A stretch of 11,139 nt of DNA from QHBQ01 sp038230695 (GTDB taxonomy: Bacteria; Chloroflexota; Chloroflexia; QHBQ01), in contig JBBRMT010000159.1 in NCBI GenBank assembly GCA_038230695.1, positions 1 through 11,139 on the forward strand, in the 5' to 3' direction. Of this stretch, positions 1 to 6,202 are shown one piece after another; position 1 is the stretch's first letter, and the number at the start of each line of letters is the position of its first letter. The notes under the pieces were generated by a model. It had not been told where the DNA came from and ran no database searches. It saw nothing but the letters and a program-made list of their open reading frames with translations. Made by a program: the position numbers and the translations under genes.

Positions 1-88
1 ATTCGTCTATATGCCAGCATTTGCGCTGATGCCACCGTAAATCCGCTTCATCCGCTGGCTGGTTATCCCCTTTCCGCAGGCACAAACG

Positions 89-124
89 AAGCCGCCGCTG
101 CTAAGATGCAACGTCGGCTTTTTC
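89..124 (+). terminator. Weak terminator-like hairpin
   Basis: AAGCCG at 89-94 is the exact complement of CGGCTT at 115-120, and the right arm runs into five T residues (119-123). The loop of about 20 bases can form a further small TGC/GCA stem. This has the look of a rho-independent terminator reading rightwards. It could end a plus-strand gene lying mostly left of the window, since one frame stops at base 40. The stem is short and the loop long, so the call is weak. Confidence 0.25.
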
Positions 125-145
125 TGCGTCCTCTGCGTCTGTGCC
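116..145. repeat. CTGCGT-type intergenic repeat
   Basis: After a T run, the stretch carries CTGCGTCCTCTGCGTCTGTG, that is, repeated CTGCGT words. The same style (T run, then repeated TTCCGCG words) appears at 10501-10542. Just upstream, TCCGCT occurs twice at 42-47 and 51-56, echoing the TCCGCT array at 10256-10302. I read these as low-complexity intergenic repeats of this genome, not as genes. A perfect 10-base palindrome, TACAATTGTA, also sits at 162-171. Confidence 0.4.
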
Positions 146-210
146 AATGAGCCAATCTACATACAATTGTAGAGCCGCGTCGAGCAGCGAGACAAGAGTA
201 TGGACAATGG

Positions 211-975
211 CTAGGCACGTCTTTGGCAGACATAGATCATCGCGGGAGAAGTGGCGGTCAGAGGTTCTTGTTGCCAACTTCCGTAACACGTACGGATTTG
301 AAACCTATTGTAGTAGAGCAAGGCTTCGACCTCCTGGGGAAAGACATACCGCAGCGCAGTGCAAAGCGTCTTCTCTACCCGCTGACCATCTGAATGGATC
401 CACTGGTGGGGGCAGGTGTAGTGCTGGATTTGGGTCATGGGATCGTAGTATTGCTGTTCAGTGACCACCAGTTGCCCGCCATCAGGCATCGTGAAATGCT
501 GTGGTTCTGGATGACGGACTTCCAGGAGATTTTGTGGCGAGGGATTGCGTGTTTCAAAGAGAAAACATCCCTGTGGCTGCAAATGTTCGCGGATGTGAGC
601 CAGCATCGCTTCCTGATCCGCTCGCGTCAGAAAGAATTGAAAGGCGTTTTCCAGCATATAGATGAAGGGAAACTGCTTGTGGAGCTGGAACGTGCGTGCA
701 TCAGCCACCACCCACTCGATGAAGACAGCACGTTCCGCCGCCTTCTGGCGCGCTCGCGCAATCATCTCCGGCATAATATCCACACCAGAAATCTGATAGC
801 CTTGCACCGCCAGGCGTAGGGCCATCCGCCCAGTGCCACATGCAAGGTCAAGAAGAGGCCCGCCCAGCAACCCCGCCCACTGCTCGATGAGAGGACGGTC
901 TTCATCGAAGTCATCACATTCCACATCATATGTCAGCGGATCGCGAAACTCTTCAAGATTATCATGATCAATCAT
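211..975 (-). CDS. Class I SAM-dependent methyltransferase
   Basis: A 254-residue soluble protein with the Rossmann methyltransferase fold. Motif I (LDLACGTGR) is at residues 42-50, the acidic residue that contacts the SAM ribose lies in GVDIMPEM (D66), and an ADAR segment at 91-94 corresponds to motif II/III. The segment after the acidic residue (LENAFQFFL) replaces the usual small-molecule methyltransferase motif, and the C-terminal half (from about 150) is rich in His, Gln and Tyr. The substrate cannot be read from the sequence. The gene follows the ABC exporter with a 21-base gap, so the two are probably co-transcribed; modification linked to export of a small molecule is possible but is only inference. 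The ribosome binding site before ATG is weak (GGCAGAG directly adjacent), and a tiny six-codon frame overlaps the start (ATGA), so translational coupling is possible. The fold is secure; the function is open. Confidence 0.85.
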   Translation of the reverse strand: MIDHDNLEEFRDPLTYDVECDDFDEDRPLIEQWAGLLGGPLLDLACGTGRMALRLAVQGYQISGVDIMPEMIARARQKAAERAVFIEWVVADARTFQLHKQFPFIYMLENAFQFFLTRADQEAMLAHIREHLQPQGCFLFETRNPSPQNLLEVRHPEPQHFTMPDGGQLVVTEQQYYDPMTQIQHYTCPHQWIHSDGQRVEKTLCTALRYVFPQEVEALLYYNRFQIRTCYGSWQQEPLTATSPAMIYVCQRRA

Positions 976-996
976 CTCTGCCTGCTCGTCATCTTC

Positions 997-2877
997 CTAG
1001 CCCTGCATTGCTTTCACCAGCAGCGTATGCCCATTGCTGCCATTGCTGCCATTCACGGTGGGCAGTGCGGTGAACTCGCCCTGCGAATTGCGGAACTGGC
1101 GCTCGTATAGCTGCGAGTACAGACCCTCGGCGGCGAGTAGCTGGGCGTGGCTGCCGCGCTCGGCGACGCGCCCATCCTGCACGAACAGGATCTGGTCGGC
1201 GGAAAGGATGGTGCTGAGGCGGTGGGCAATCACCAGGCTGGTGCGCCCCTGCATCAGGTTTGCCAGCGCGGCCTGCACCGCCGCCTCGCTGTGCGAGTCG
1301 AGCGCGGAGGTGGCCTCGTCCAGAATGAGGATGCGTGGATCCTTGAGGATGACGCGGGCGATGGCGATGCGCTGCTTCTCGCCACCGCTCAGTTTGTAGC
1401 CACGCTCACCGACGATGGTATCGTAGCCGTTGGGCATCGAGGCGATCAGGTCGTGGATCTGCGCCTGCCTGGCCGCCGCGATTAGCTCATCATCGTTCGC
1501 ATCGGTCTTGCCGTAGCGCAGATTGTCGCGCACGCTGGCGTTGAACAGGAAGGTCTCCTGGGTGACAATGCCGATCTGGTCGCCCAGCCAGTTGAAGCTG
1601 AGGTCGCGCACATCGTGGCTGTCAATGGACACCTGTCCCACAGTCGCATCGTAGAGGCGGGGCAGCAAGTAGGTAATCGTGGTCTTGCCCGCGCCGCTCG
1701 GTCCTACCAGGGCGGTCACAGTGCCTGGCTCCATCGTGAAGCTGATGTCGGCCAGCGCGGGTCGGTTGCCGTCGGAGTAGCTGAAGCCCACATGATTGAA
1801 CTCGGCGCGTTGCGCCGGTTGCGGCGGGGTAATCGGGATGGGCCGCTCCACGATGTCCGGCTTCTCATCCAGATACTCGAAGATGCGGTCAAACAGCGCC
1901 AGGCTGGATTGCACATCGGTGTTGACGTTGAGCAGGGTTGTTACTGGCATGAACAGGCGGGTCACCAGCGCGGTGAAGGCAAGGATGTCGCCAATGCTCA
2001 TCCGCCCGCCAATCACCTCGTGGCCGCCAAACCAGTAGACTAGCGCAGGAGCCACTGCGGTGAACAGGCCAATCAGCATGAAGAACCAGCGCCCCACCAT
2101 CCGCCCACGAATCTGCAAGCGCATCAGGTCGGCGTTCTCCTTGCTGAAGCGGGCCACCTCATAACCCTGGCGCATAAAGCTCTTGACCAGCACAATGCCG
2201 CTGATGCTCAAGGTCTCCTGCAAAACCTGGCTCATGGTGGCGAACTTGGCTTGGGTATCCTTGCTGATGCGGTAGCGGGCGCGGCCCACTAGCAGGGTGG
2301 GGTAGATAAGCAGCGGCAGGGTGCAGAGCGATAGCAGCGTCAGCCGCCAGTCAATCGTGAACATCGCCACAGCGGTGACAATCAGGGTCAAAGCATTGCT
2401 CAGGATCGAGGTGAACGTGCCAGTCACCACATCCTGCACCCCATTGACATCGTTGACCACGCGGCTAATTACCTCGCCCGTGCGCGTGCTGGTGAAGAAG
2501 CGCAGCGACAGCCGTTGCAGGTGGCTGTATAGCGTGTTGCGTAGGTCGAACATCACCTTCTGGCCCATTATCACGCCGAGGTAGTTTTGCCACACGCCAA
2601 TCAGCCCGCTGATAATTGGCACGGCGACGAAGCCAATCACCAGCCAGTCGAGCAGGTTGCCATCAGGGTGAGCGGGGTTGAGCGCGTTGTCGAAGATGGC
2701 CCGCACGATATATGCGGGCAACACCCCCAGCGCGGCCATCACCACCACGGTCAGCAGCACGCCCCAGGCATAAAGAGAATAGGGCTTGAAGAAAGCGAGG
2801 ATTCGCAGCAACGTTGCCCGCGTCAAAGGACGCTTGGGCTTCTGCTGATCCATGCCCATACCCATCATCATGTGCAT
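997..2877 (-). CDS. ABC exporter, fused membrane and ATPase half-transporter
   Basis: A 626-residue protein of the multidrug/lipid ABCB-type exporter family (MsbA/BmrA-like), which works as a dimer in the inner membrane. The six-helix transmembrane domain covers about residues 25-325 and the nucleotide-binding domain about 355-595. Visible ATPase motifs: Walker A GPSGAGKT (392-399), Q-loop Q440, signature LSGGE (496-500), Walker B ILILDE (516-521) and H-loop H552, all intact. Length is normal for the family. The N-terminus is unusually Met-rich (MHMMMGMGMD), and the C-terminal tail carries an Asn-Gly-Ser repeat encoded by a 9-base tandem repeat. The start is supported by GAGGAG six bases before ATG. 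The gene is probably transcribed together with the methyltransferase downstream. With only one half-transporter gene present it is likely a homodimer. Substrate unknown; drug, lipid or peptide are all possible. Confidence 0.93.
   Translation of the reverse strand: MHMMMGMGMDQQKPKRPLTRATLLRILAFFKPYSLYAWGVLLTVVVMAALGVLPAYIVRAIFDNALNPAHPDGNLLDWLVIGFVAVPIISGLIGVWQNYLGVIMGQKVMFDLRNTLYSHLQRLSLRFFTSTRTGEVISRVVNDVNGVQDVVTGTFTSILSNALTLIVTAVAMFTIDWRLTLLSLCTLPLLIYPTLLVGRARYRISKDTQAKFATMSQVLQETLSISGIVLVKSFMRQGYEVARFSKENADLMRLQIRGRMVGRWFFMLIGLFTAVAPALVYWFGGHEVIGGRMSIGDILAFTALVTRLFMPVTTLLNVNTDVQSSLALFDRIFEYLDEKPDIVERPIPITPPQPAQRAEFNHVGFSYSDGNRPALADISFTMEPGTVTALVGPSGAGKTTITYLLPRLYDATVGQVSIDSHDVRDLSFNWLGDQIGIVTQETFLFNASVRDNLRYGKTDANDDELIAAARQAQIHDLIASMPNGYDTIVGERGYKLSGGEKQRIAIARVILKDPRILILDEATSALDSHSEAAVQAALANLMQGRTSLVIAHRLSTILSADQILFVQDGRVAERGSHAQLLAAEGLYSQLYERQFRNSQGEFTALPTVNGSNGSNGHTLLVKAMQG
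1031..1057 (-). repeat. In-frame 9-base tandem repeat in ABC gene
   Basis: CCATTGCTG occurs twice in tandem (1031-1039, 1040-1048), followed by a degenerate third copy (CCATTCACG). On the coding strand it encodes the Asn-Gly-Ser repeat in the C-terminal tail of the ABC exporter, outside the ATPase domain. Copy-number change would be in frame and probably tolerated. Confidence 0.7.
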
Positions 2878-2932
2878 ATTTATCTCCTCAGCCTTCCATC
2901 AACCGATACCTTACCACTGCATTTGCCCCATT

Positions 2933-2938
2933 ATTATA
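2933..2938 (-). promoter_or_regulatory. Possible -10 box for the ABC exporter gene
   Basis: A perfect TATAAT on the minus strand lies 55 bases upstream of the ABC start codon. No good -35 hexamer is found 16-18 bases further upstream (TAGCAC at 17), and there is no extended -10 TG. The assignment therefore rests on the -10 alone and on its position. Confidence 0.35.
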
Positions 2939-3037
2939 CTCGTTGTCCGCTATTTGTGCTACGACTTGGGTGCATTTCATTGTTTTGCGGCCCTAACAAG
3001 ATGACGTAGCTACGATTAGCATCAACACTTGGCAAAA

Positions 3038-3183
3038 GGGCGTATGCGATTCGCCCCTACCCCATATGTGCTTGCAATGGGCATTGATACTACGCGTGGG
3101 GACAAATCTCACCATCCTGCCCACCTATGCGCCACGCCAATTGAAACACGCAACATTGGAGTAGGGGCGAATCGCATACGCCC
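3038..3183. repeat. 146-base element bounded by a perfect 23-base inverted repeat
   Basis: Bases 3038-3060 (starting GGGCGTATGCG, ending CGCCCCTAC) and 3161-3183 (starting GTAGGGGCG, ending ACGCCC) are exact reverse complements over 23 bases, separated by 100 bases without coding features. On the minus strand the distal arm continues CCCTTTTG, so it could also act as a loose terminator for the MFS gene. A second, looser pair lies further out and in (CAATGGGCATTG at 3077-3088, CGATGCCCATCG at 3199-3210). The layout resembles a small non-autonomous palindromic element. No target-site duplication is evident. A related half-copy starting GTAGGGGCG lies at 10229-10254 on the minus strand. Confidence 0.6.
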
Positions 3184-3237
3184 TGATTAAACACACCGAT
3201 GCCCATCGAAAATTCATACCTCGTGCCTCGTGCCTCA

Positions 3238-4641
3238 TTACTCTGCCCGCCAGTCGGCTTTCTGCCACCGCGAGCTCGCCTCCACTGCTCCGGCCGGTTC
3301 GGCAAGTCGCTGCCCGGCATCCGCTGCGTCGAGTAGCGCCGCGCCTGGTGCGATTGCCTCCGCAACCTGCTCCGCAACTATCTGCTCGGCATCGCCTGGC
3401 TTCAGGTTCTGCGGTAGGTAGCGTTCGGCGTGGCCCAGCGCGGTGAAAGCAAAGGCGACTGGGATGGCGGCTTGCAACAGCCCGACCACGGCGTAGACCA
3501 GCGCAATGTTGCCAGTATTCTGGATCACCAGGCCGCCAATAAAGGTGCCTACCGGGATGGCCGACCAGGCCAGCACGCCAGCAATGCTGCGTACCCGCCC
3601 CAGCATCTCGTTTGGCACAATCGCCTGGCGCAGACTGCTGGTGTTGATGTTGAACAGAATACCCAGGCCGGATATTACTGCCCATAGCGGCAATGCCAGC
3701 CAGTAGATATGCACGAAAGACAGCACGAATACCAGTAGCCCTTCCAACGCCAGCGCACTGAGCGCCACCTTGCTGAAGGGGAAACGCTTGCGTAGCGGTC
3801 CCGCCGATAGCGACAGCACGATTACCCCGATGCTGCCCGCCGAACTGAGCAGACCCCATTGCAAGTCGTCGGCGGATAGCTGCTGCTTGGCGAACAGGAC
3901 GAACTGCGCCCCTACCGTGCTGGACACAAAGTTGACCATCGCCATCATCAACGAGATGTTGCGTAGAACCGGATGGTGTAGCACGTAACGCAAACCCTCG
4001 GCCATGTCGGCGCGGATGCTGGTGGCCTTCTTCGCCAGTTTCAGGTTGAAGCTGACCGTAACCAGCGCCAGTGAGAATGCGGAGACTATGAACGAGGCGG
4101 CATCGGCGAACATCACGTCGTAGATGGGGATGAATGCCACCAGCGCACCGGCGAGCAGCGGCCCCATGATACCCGCCGCCGAGTAGCTGGCCTCGATGCG
4201 CCCGTTCGCTGTTACCAGATCGTCCTGCTGCACCAGACTGGTGATCGCCGCAAACTCGCAGGAGTCGAACAGGATCGAGACAGTGGAGTTGAGGAAGCCC
4301 ATCACGTAGATCCACCAGATGGGCAGCATATTAAATAGCGCCAGGGTTGGCACCGAGGCGATCAGCCCCGCCCGCACGATGTCGGCGATAATCATCGTCT
4401 TCTTGCGGTCAATCCGATCCGCCCACGCGCCGATAATCAGCCCGAATAGCAGGTAGGGCAGGAACACTGACACGCTGGTGATCGCCAGATTGAGCGCCGA
4501 GCCGGTCAGCTTGTAAACTAGCAGCGGCAGGGCAAAGCCGGTGAACGAGCTGCCCAGGTTGGATATTGTCTGTCCGGTCCAGAACTTCCAGAAGTCGGCG
4601 CTAAGACCTTTTGGCTGCGCCTTTGGCGATTCGCTGATCAT
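3238..4641 (-). CDS. MFS exporter (MFS_3/EntS-like drug or siderophore efflux type)
   Basis: A 467-residue inner-membrane protein with about 12 hydrophobic segments. Loop motif A of the major facilitator superfamily is visible as GAWADRIDRKKT (71-82) after the second segment, and the N-terminal FWKFWTGQTISNLGSSFTGFALPLLVYKLTGS layout (split here for length: FWKFWTGQTISNLGSS at 17-32) is typical of the MFS_3 group, which exports drugs, macrolides or siderophores by proton antiport. The last ~50 residues (about 418-467) form a hydrophilic Ala/Glu-rich tail beyond the final membrane segment, longer than usual. ATG is preceded by GGGGAGG four bases away. The gene has its own promoter in the divergent region, with a 16-base palindrome in its leader that suggests control by a repressor. 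The stop codon TAA is followed at once by TGA. The substrate cannot be named. Confidence 0.88.
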   Translation of the reverse strand: MISESPKAQPKGLSADFWKFWTGQTISNLGSSFTGFALPLLVYKLTGSALNLAITSVSVFLPYLLFGLIIGAWADRIDRKKTMIIADIVRAGLIASVPTLALFNMLPIWWIYVMGFLNSTVSILFDSCEFAAITSLVQQDDLVTANGRIEASYSAAGIMGPLLAGALVAFIPIYDVMFADAASFIVSAFSLALVTVSFNLKLAKKATSIRADMAEGLRYVLHHPVLRNISLMMAMVNFVSSTVGAQFVLFAKQQLSADDLQWGLLSSAGSIGVIVLSLSAGPLRKRFPFSKVALSALALEGLLVFVLSFVHIYWLALPLWAVISGLGILFNINTSSLRQAIVPNEMLGRVRSIAGVLAWSAIPVGTFIGGLVIQNTGNIALVYAVVGLLQAAIPVAFAFTALGHAERYLPQNLKPGDAEQIVAEQVAEAIAPGAALLDAADAGQRLAEPAGAVEASSRWQKADWRAE

Positions 4642-4682
4642 ACATCCTCCCCGTTATCCCATCAATTTGGCACTGCGGCAAC

Positions 4683-4698
4683 TTAGATAATTATCTAA
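4683..4698. promoter_or_regulatory. 16-base perfect palindrome, probable repressor operator
   Basis: TTAGATAATTATCTAA is its own reverse complement over all 16 bases. It lies 42 bases before the MFS start codon, just downstream of the expected transcription start of the MFS promoter, where a bound dimer would block transcription. TTAG...CTAA-type palindromes are typical of MarR/SlyA-like and some TetR-like regulators. No such regulator gene is in the window, so the partner is unknown. Confidence 0.55.
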
Positions 4699-4711
4699 CC
4701 TCGCCAGGTAT

Positions 4712-4740
4712 ATTATAGCCCAAATTATAGCAAAGCGCAA
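4712..4740 (-). promoter_or_regulatory. Promoter of the MFS exporter gene
   Basis: On the minus strand a perfect TATAAT (4712-4717) lies 17 bases downstream of TTGCGC (4735-4740), a weak -35. A second TATAAT sits at 4724-4729, without a matching -35. The expected transcription start, near 4705, leaves a leader of about 64 bases that contains the 16-base palindrome. Confidence 0.45.
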
Positions 4741-4810
4741 GCACCATCGCTTCATGCTAAAGGTGTATTTTGCGCCCAGGCATGGCTTGAACGCAAAAGG
4801 GGTCGGGCTA

Positions 4811-4839
4811 TTGACTCGTCCGCCAAACATTGATACAAT
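4811..4839 (+). promoter_or_regulatory. Sigma70-type promoter facing the sigma-factor operon
   Basis: TTGACT (4811-4816), a 17-base spacer and TACAAT (4834-4839) form a near-consensus housekeeping promoter. Transcription would start near 4846 and run about 140 bases before the sigma gene's ATG. This would give basal expression of the ECF operon, independent of its own sigma factor. Confidence 0.6.
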
Positions 4840-4922
4840 ATGTACAATGAGCGGTAGTGGACGCACGTCAATCACATCCTTGTTTGGGCAGTAAATGCTT
4901 ACCCAATCACTTGAACGCGGAG

Positions 4923-4949
4923 TGAAACTTTGTCGCACTGCCTTTCGTA
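4923..4949 (+). promoter_or_regulatory. ECF-type promoter of the sigma operon (likely autoregulated)
   Basis: TGAAAC (4923-4928), 17 bases, then CGTA (4946-4949), continuing TAA. This matches the promoter pattern known for ECF sigma factors of the Bacillus sigma-W type (TGAAAC-N16/17-CGTA). Transcription would start about 4955-4957, leaving a leader of about 30 bases with the ribosome binding site. Its place directly before an ECF sigma gene suggests self-activation. Confidence 0.65.
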
Positions 4950-4986
4950 TAAATAGTTGCGCTGCGTAAGGAGAGATAACGCGAAC

Positions 4987-5607
4987 ATGACCGAGAATAT
5001 CGGGAATGACGCTGGGGAAGGGCAGGCGAACGCCGAGGCTGAGGAGCGCACGCTTATTCAGCGTACTCTGCGCGGCGACCAATCAGCGTTCGCCTGCCTG
5101 GTGGACAAGTTCCGTAACCCCATCTACAACCTTTGCTATCGGATGCTGGCAAGTGGCGGCGATGCCGAGGATGCCGCGCAGGAGACGTTCCTGCGGGCTT
5201 ACACCCAATTGCACACCTATCAGGCCGAGCGCAAGTTCTCTACCTGGTTGTTCGCTATCGCTTCGCATCTGTGCATAGATATGCTGCGGCGCAGGCGCTA
5301 CCCGGTGCAGCCGCTGGAATCGGTGGCGCTATGGAAGCAGAGCAACGATCCGCTGCCGGAGGATTACGCCCTCAGCGAGGAGAGCAGCGCCGAGGTTCGC
5401 ACCCTGCTGAAGCTGCTGCCGGAGAAGTATCGCCTGGTAGTGGTGCTTCGCTACTGGCAGGATCTGTCCTACGCCGAGATTGCCGAGGCTACCGACCTGA
5501 GCGAGAGCGCAGTCAAGACCCAGTTGCACCGCGCCCGCCGGATGCTGGCCGACTATATGATGAAGAGAAAGGAGGCGCAAGGCCATGCGGTGTCAAGAGT
5601 GCTTTGA
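4987..5607 (+). CDS. ECF-family RNA polymerase sigma factor
   Basis: A 206-residue sigma-70 family protein with only regions 2 and 4. Region 2 spans about 33-103, with the polymerase-binding stretch DAEDAAQETFLRAY (59-72) and the -10-binding part FSTWLFAIASHLCIDMLRRRR (split: FSTWLFAIASHL at 84-95). Region 4 spans about 137-189, with LPEKYRLVVVLRYW and the helix-turn-helix YAEIAEATDLSESAVKTQLH (162-181), which reads the -35. I chose the ATG at 4987 because AAGGAG (4968-4973) lies 13 bases before it, and because an upstream in-frame TTG at 4957 would coincide with the predicted transcription start. The spacing is somewhat long. The gene overlaps the anti-sigma gene by 23 bases, so the two are translationally linked. 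Two promoters precede it, one of ECF type. The signal it answers is unknown, but the membrane anti-sigma suggests an envelope cue. Confidence 0.93.
   Translation: MTENIGNDAGEGQANAEAEERTLIQRTLRGDQSAFACLVDKFRNPIYNLCYRMLASGGDAEDAAQETFLRAYTQLHTYQAERKFSTWLFAIASHLCIDMLRRRRYPVQPLESVALWKQSNDPLPEDYALSEESSAEVRTLLKLLPEKYRLVVVLRYWQDLSYAEIAEATDLSESAVKTQLHRARRMLADYMMKRKEAQGHAVSRVL
5568..5575 (+). promoter_or_regulatory. Strong ribosome binding site inside the sigma gene
   Basis: AAAGGAGG lies nine bases before the ATG at 5585 and fixes the anti-sigma start, although that start lies inside the coding end of the sigma gene. Confidence 0.75.
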
Positions 5608-6202
5608 ACTGATGTCGCTCAAGCTGGACAACCAGCTTACCCCGGAGCAGGCCGACAAGCTGGATAAGCTGTTGCGGGCCTGTCCCCACTGCGTGCGCCT
5701 CTGGATTGCGCTGGGCGAGGGTGAACAGATATTGCAGGATGAGGGCCGTGTGCAGGTCGCCCCGCCCGACCCTGATGCCTTCACTACGACGGTGATGCGG
5801 CGGGTTGCGGCTCAGAATTACGTGCTGGGGGCGCACCCTGAGCGCCATCCACGTATCCTGGAAGCGGCCAGTCATCGGGCGCGAATGCCCAAGTTCCCCT
5901 GGTCGCCGGGGGCAATGCGTCCACAGGTAATGGCCTGGGCCAGTGCGACAATCGCCGCTAGCCTGGCGATTGCCGCTGTCACCTGGCTATGGCTGACCTC
6001 GACCCTGAACACGCGGATGGGCAACGATGCGCCGCCCACCCGTCTTGCGCTCTTGCAGCGGGCGATCACCGATGTGGGGCATACGCTGAACTGGCAACTG
6101 CTGATTGGCGCTTTGCTGCTGGCAGCGTTGCTGGTGGGGTTGTGGCTGATGCTGGTTAGCATTGCCCGCCGCCGCCTGGGAGACTGGGAGGCCACCGAAT
6201 GA
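5585..6202 (+). CDS. Zinc-finger membrane anti-sigma factor
   Basis: A 205-residue protein read as the partner that holds the ECF sigma factor inactive. The N-terminal domain (1-40) carries MRCQECFELMSLKLDNQLT and a later ACPHC, giving a C3-x2-C6 ... C33-x2-C36 cluster like the zinc-binding anti-sigma (ZAS/zf-HC2) domain, though that family usually has an H-x3-C-x2-C core and here the His is replaced or supplied by H35. A hydrophilic linker (41-110) is followed by a membrane helix at about 115-137 and a second at about 168-193, ending in a basic RRRLGDWEATE tail. Two helices put both ends in the cytoplasm with a short external loop of about 30 residues; most anti-sigma factors of this type have one. 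It overlaps the sigma gene by 23 bases and the next gene by 4 (ATGA). Confidence 0.85.
   Translation: MRCQECFELMSLKLDNQLTPEQADKLDKLLRACPHCVRLWIALGEGEQILQDEGRVQVAPPDPDAFTTTVMRRVAAQNYVLGAHPERHPRILEAASHRARMPKFPWSPGAMRPQVMAWASATIAASLAIAAVTWLWLTSTLNTRMGNDAPPTRLALLQRAITDVGHTLNWQLLIGALLLAALLVGLWLMLVSIARRRLGDWEATE

Larger units (their letters stand above)
2878..3237. other. Intergenic gap between ABC and MFS genes
   Basis: This 360-base stretch holds the ABC exporter's -10 candidate (2933-2938), a 10-base palindrome CGTAGCTACG (3005-3014), the long inverted-repeat element (3038-3183), and a 7-base tandem repeat CTCGTGC/CTCGTGC/CTCAT directly after the MFS stop codon (about 3219-3237). The frames that cross it are extensions of out-of-frame readings of the MFS gene and do not resemble proteins. 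I see no gene here. Confidence 0.6.

Noticed and set aside
1..150. Possible C-terminal end of a gene entering from the left (frames stopping at base 40 or 150)
   Set aside because: Too short to recognise; the frame running to 150 passes through the CTGCGT repeat and the hairpin, so only the one ending at 40 is even plausible.
3125..4315. A 396-codon minus-strand frame overlapping the MFS gene and the inverted repeat
   Set aside because: It is a frame-shifted reading of the MFS coding sequence, rich in Arg, Gly, His and Gln, with no motifs; the MFS frame has clear family motifs and a ribosome binding site.
4847..4894. A 15-codon frame in the long sigma leader
   Set aside because: No ribosome binding site, and it starts at the predicted transcription start; probably chance.
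4654..5082. A 142-codon minus-strand frame in the divergent region
   Set aside because: It covers the MFS promoter, the operator palindrome and both sigma promoters, and runs antisense into the sigma gene; no ribosome binding site or family resemblance.
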